Source: Latrodectus hesperus
Lineage: Eukaryota > Arthropoda > Arachnida > Araneae > Theridiidae
DNA: 64,000 nucleotides
Direction: 5' to 3'
Assembly (NCBI GenBank): GCA_037975125.1
Contig: CM075851.1
Coordinates: 122,727,063-122,791,062 of the forward strand
Positions 60,461 to 64,000 of this stretch are shown here, piece after piece. The notes below the pieces were generated by a model. It had not been told where the DNA came from. It saw nothing but the letters and a program-made list of their open reading frames with translations, and ran no database searches. The translations under genes were made by a program, and so were the position numbers. The first letter of the stretch is position 1; every line of letters starts with the position of its first letter.

Positions 60461-60980
60461 TATAAAAGCCAATCCCCCATCTAATATATTTTATTACTTA
60501 AATAATTGGACAGACATATTTGAGTAATTAAATATATTAGTATAATTGGATAGAATATATAAAATAAATGCAAATCAAACTGCAGATTTATAATTTAGTT
60601 TTACATTTAATCATTAAAAGTTATAGTTAAAGTAAAATCATGTAATTATATAAGGAATAAAATTTATTTAAATACGAAATTTTTTAAGAATATTTTTAAT
60701 ATATTTTTTAATTTTTACTTTTATGGCATACGTTGCTCATTTAATAAATCATAACTATAAAAGAAAATCCCATCTATGTATGTATTACTAAATAATTGGA
60801 TAGACTTATTTGAGTAATAAAATATATAAGTACATAATTAGTTATAATATAAAATAAATGTACAAATCAAACTGCAGATTTAATTTAGTTTTGACGTTTT
60901 AATCATTAAAAGTTCTAGTTAAAATAAAATCATGTAATTTTAATAATTTTTACTTTTACGTGGCATACGTTGCTCATTTA
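60461..60980. repeat. Diverged tandem duplication downstream of the sororin-like gene
   Basis: Unit 1 (60461-60743) and unit 2 (60756-60980) share in the same order CCCATCTA, TAAATAATTGGA, TTTGAGTAAT, AAATCAAACTGCAGATTTA, TAATCATTAAAAGTT, AAAATCATGTAATT and GGCATACGTTGCTCATTTA. The offset falls from about 293 to 237 bases, so one unit has gained or lost about 56 bases. Confidence 0.85.
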
Positions 60981-60985
60981 ATTTT

Positions 60986-60991
60986 TTTATT
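60986..60991 (-). promoter_or_regulatory. Candidate polyadenylation signal of the sororin-like gene
   Basis: AATAAA on the minus strand about 90 bases after the stop codon at 61080-61082. In such AT-rich DNA the hexamer is common, so this is only positional support. Confidence 0.4.
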
Positions 60992-61079
60992 TAATTTATC
61001 CCTAAAATGTTTTAATTAGTAAAATTTTTTTCAAAAGTGTATTCCGTTATAAAATCACTATATAAATCTCGAAAAACGC

Positions 61080-63424
61080 TTAAAGTACTGTTCCACTGTT
61101 TGAAACCTTTTCTACACACAGTTCCCATTTGGAAACCTCTTCAAAATGTTCCGCTTGTTTTGCCCATTTATCTTCCTCTTCCACGGTTAATTCATTGTTG
61201 TGGAGTCGTCGTTTTCTTTTTCCATTTTTCCCCTTTTCAACGACTTTATTATTTTTCATTCTTTGCTTTTCGATGTAATCTTTTGATTGACAATCAAAAG
61301 AAATCGTTCTGCTTACCGTTGCAGATGATTTAGAAACATTTTCTGCTGATTGAATGTCGGGTGTAAAATTTTGACTTAGTGAACTGTCTATTTCTTGTTC
61401 AGAGCATTGCTTAGAACTTTTGACATTTCTGGACTTGAAACTGTCTCCAGAAAATGAAGACCACAGCTCATTTTCGCGCAAAATTCTGTTGGACAATTCT
61501 CGCTTCTTCCCATATGTACGATTTGCATAAATTACGGATGGTTCAAGCAAGACGTCATTCATCAAGTTTTGAGATCGTTCTTCAACTACTGGTGATAGAC
61601 CATGAAACAGAGATGGCGTGACTCTTCTTTCCATTTCTGGGCTACCAAAAGGTGTAGAAGCAGACGGATAGAAAAATGTTTCGTCCAAAGTACATCTCCC
61701 TGTTTCCAAGCTGCTTAGCGAACAGGAATTGCTTTCAGAATTTTCCATTTTGTTCTTTTCCTTATTAACTTTACTCTTTTTCATCTTCCTTTTTCTTGAA
61801 ACATCTGGTTTCTTAAAATCATTTTCAAATGAATTATGTGTGGAATTTGAAGCATTGTTGTTTTCCTGAAAATGTATTTTCATCGAACTTTCGTTAACAT
61901 TTTTAAATTCTTTCGAACCTGAATTATTAAGTGATTCTAACTGCGATGGGAAAGCTTCCTCGATGTTTCGAATGTTTTGTTGAGAATTGAGAACTAAATT
62001 TTGGGATTTGGACTTTGATAGTTCTATTTCCTTCATACTAGCTTCCCAATTTGATTCAAACTCAGCGATTAAGTCTAATTTCTTTTCTTTTAAGGACTTT
62101 TCTTCTTTGGATATTCGTATCAATTTTGATTTATATGTCGATTTCTTTCCCTCTTGCTTAAGATATGAGTCCTTTTTGCTTAATTTCTTAACATTAGTAA
62201 TTTGCCCATTGTTCTGCATTTTACCTTTTTTATTATTTGATAAATTAGAAGTAGAATCTTCAAGTTCTATCGGAAGCACTTCATTATTTTCTTTAATGGA
62301 TACTTTCGCACTTTGTGGTTTTTTATTGGTTAATTGCAGTTTATCTCTATATTCAAAACAAAGATCATCTAAAACTTTCTTCATTGAAAGAATTGTTTCG
62401 TCAAATTTTAACTTAGATGATTGTTTGATTGGGGGATTTTGCAAAAAGAATTTTTTTAATCGTTTCCCCTGCTCCGAACTTCCAGATGTTGCTGGCAGCG
62501 TCTAATTTGCCCCCATAATCTCCAATAGAAATGTCATCGATTGTAACATTTTTGTAAAATAAATCCGTAGAGCATTTTTTCTCTTGTACAGTTTCCTTAA
62601 TGTTAGAACAACTCAAATTTCGATTGAAGTTTTTTGATTGAAATAATGATTGTTTTTCCATTTTAAAGTTTCCCTTATTCTCACAGATTTTGGCACAATG
62701 TGTTTCTCCCAGAGACTCATTTCTACTTTTTTAAAAGAAAGTGTTCGATTTAATCTTCTTTCAGAGTAACTTAGAGGGCTGCTTCTGACAGAAATAAATT
62801 CCTCGTTTTTAAAGTTATGCTTATTAAATCTTCTACATTTCACTGAAGAATTACTTTTATCTTGATGAACAGCTAAATCCGCAGTAACTGGAATGAAATT
62901 TTGATGTACAGTACAATCCTTTAACAGTGTATACCTCTCTCTATCAATATTCTCCTTGTTGGAAACTTGAGAATTTTCCTCGCTTGAATTACTCTGAGTA
63001 ACTAAACTGTAACTATCACAGCTTTGCCAATCACTTGATTCAAATTCTGTACTTATGTTGTATTGAGAATCACTAGAAATTTTCTTTGTTTCTGAGATAG
63101 GATTTTTTGAAGACTGAATTGAATGGTGGTCAACTTTTCTATTTGTATAAATATTAGTAATGCACTGTAATTTTCTTTCTTTTAGGGTGTCTTTTCCTTC
63201 AAAAGAATTCATAAAAATATTAGAGGATTTCGTTTTTTGTATTTTAGTATTTTTTTTAATTTGAAATTGGTGACGGTTTAATTTTTTCCCTGACATTTTT
63301 TTCTAATAATACTTAACTGCTCAAAAGGTGGAAGACTTTTGTTTAATAATCTTTTAGAAACTGGTGTACTAGTTCTAAAAATTGTTCTTTTTATACAGAT
63401 TTCAGGCTTTTTCAAAACATTCAT
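61080..63424 (-). CDS. Sororin-like cohesin-protection factor (CDCA5/Dalmatian family)
   Basis: The likely start is the ATG at 63424, preceded by an in-frame TAA; 48 codons (MNVLKKPEICIKRTIF, then STPVSKR) are followed, after a one-base shift in an A7 run at 63296-63302, by a 227-codon frame with the KEN box SNKENIDRER (62957-62949). After the interrupted zone 62502-62684 a ~470-codon frame runs to the TAA at 61080. It holds a second KEN (near 62294), basic clusters, a block of S/T-P sites (SASTPFGSPEMERRVTPSLF near 61670) next to HGLSPVVEE, a basic KGKNGKRKRR, and the C-terminal EEEDKWAKQAEHFEEVSKWE. Sororin proteins share KEN boxes for APC/C-Cdh1 destruction, Cdk1 sites, an SPVV-like patch and a C-terminal W-A...F-E...F/W-E-L-x-V-E motif that engages cohesin, so this is the best fit. 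Sororin shields sister-chromatid cohesion by competing with Wapl for Pds5. At ~720 residues it would be far longer than vertebrate sororin and nearer insect Dalmatian. A clear FGF motif is not seen (FGS instead). ATG 63296 is the alternative start. Confidence 0.68.
62502..62684 (-). other. Frame-interrupted zone of the sororin-like gene: 183-nt intron or indels
   Basis: The frame before (to 62685) and after (from 62501) is the same, but stops lie between. A donor-like GTGAGA begins at 62684 and TAG ends at 62502; removing these 183 bases (61 codons) joins the two frames in phase 0. Against an intron, the acceptor lacks a pyrimidine tract, and the third frame is open from about 62661 to 62413 with coding-like composition (MEKQSLFQSKNFNRN, FYKNVTIDDISIGDYGG). 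The alternative is two compensating one-base indels, near 62690 and in the A7/T5 runs near 62450, from sequencing error or real decay. Confidence 0.5.
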
Positions 63425-64000
63425 GATTTTTTCTTCTTCTTAAATTAATTTTAAGATTATCTTTGACAATATAAATAAAATTTTTAAATAAATCACCTTT
63501 TATATTTATCCATGTATAAGTCAACTAAATTTCTGAAGCAAAACAAGATAATAATAATAAATTAATATAATATATATGTAATAAAACTTCTTTCAGAAAA
63601 AAAAACGTTTTTAAAAAAATGGTGTATTTATAAAATAGATTAGTTTGAGTTATTCTTTCAAGAAATTTCGATTTCTCATTTCAAAGTCGTAAAATTATGC
63701 CAACCGTTACATATTTTTGAATCACTGCTATAGGACGATGTTAAGGCCTGGGCAGGCAACATTTTCAGTAAACTTCTGCATCACAGCAGTGGATAAACAT
63801 TAAACTACGATTAGTGAGATTTAATTCGATTAATTACATTTCCAGGTGATTGTACGCAACTACAACCAAGAGCTTCAATGCTTTATAGTAAACAGGCTGG
63901 TAATAGTAAAAGTCATCAATGCCTTTTCAACGTCATCAACCGATTTATGGTTGAAAAGAATAAGTAGGTTGAAAGAAAGTGTAGAATCATATGGAGAAAC
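63425..64000. other. Upstream region of the sororin-like gene
   Basis: Likely holds 5' untranslated sequence or promoter, but I see no TATA, initiator or splice site I can defend. A hairpin CTTTTCAAC/GTTGAAAAG lies at 63923-63931 and 63950-63958. Confidence 0.4.

Noticed and set aside
61987..62505. 172-codon plus-strand frame opposite the sororin-like gene.
   Set aside because: It is the antisense shadow of the minus-strand coding frame; its Phe/Leu/Ser-rich composition is what the reverse of a Lys/Glu/Asn-rich gene gives.

Overview
The window reads as nuclear DNA of an arthropod, most likely an arachnid and perhaps an orb-weaving spider. It is roughly three quarters A+T by eye, has almost no long open frames, and carries long (AT)n arrays, eukaryotic transposon families and tRNA-headed SINEs ending in CAA repeats. 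No bacterial operon structure, CRISPR array or replication origin is visible. The spider assignment rests on recalled resemblance of the SINE and Tc1 families and was not tested by a search.

Layout: 1-7.1 kb is gene-free AT-rich DNA. From 7.1 to 17.2 kb lie a SINE with perfect target-site duplications (TSDs), two inverted copies of a ~255-bp MITE with 8-bp TSDs, a ~0.5-kb LINE-derived retroposon, a second SINE type, two (AT)n arrays and a decayed Tc1-like element. From 17.2 to 34.9 kb the sequence is mostly featureless apart from a solo LTR, a SINE and another (AT)n array. From 34.9 to 44.4 kb there are THAP/P-element-like remnants, two SINE relatives, a complete-length but broken Tc1-like element, a perfect 62-bp tandem duplication, a second copy of the 0.5-kb retroposon (with an internal ~114-nt hairpin) and an internally deleted mariner. 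From 48 to 59 kb there are two LTR-like segments, the 3' part of an RNase H-bearing non-LTR retrotransposon, a decayed piggyBac and a third Tc1-like element with a duplicated catalytic segment.

The only convincing host gene is at the right end, on the minus strand (61080-63424). It encodes a low-complexity, charged, nuclear-type protein with two KEN boxes, a cluster of S/T-P sites and a C-terminal motif matching sororin (CDCA5/Dalmatian family), the cohesin-protecting factor. Its frame is interrupted near 63296-63302 (an A7 run) and at 62502-62684 (either a 183-nt intron or two compensating indels), so the exact protein is unsettled.

I found no new multi-gene system. The most notable items are the sororin-like gene, the pair of 0.5-kb retroposons with a shared 5' end and perfect TSDs, the hairpin inside one of them, and the MITE family with palindromic termini. 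All transposase and reverse-transcriptase reading frames in the window are broken, so none of the elements looks autonomous.
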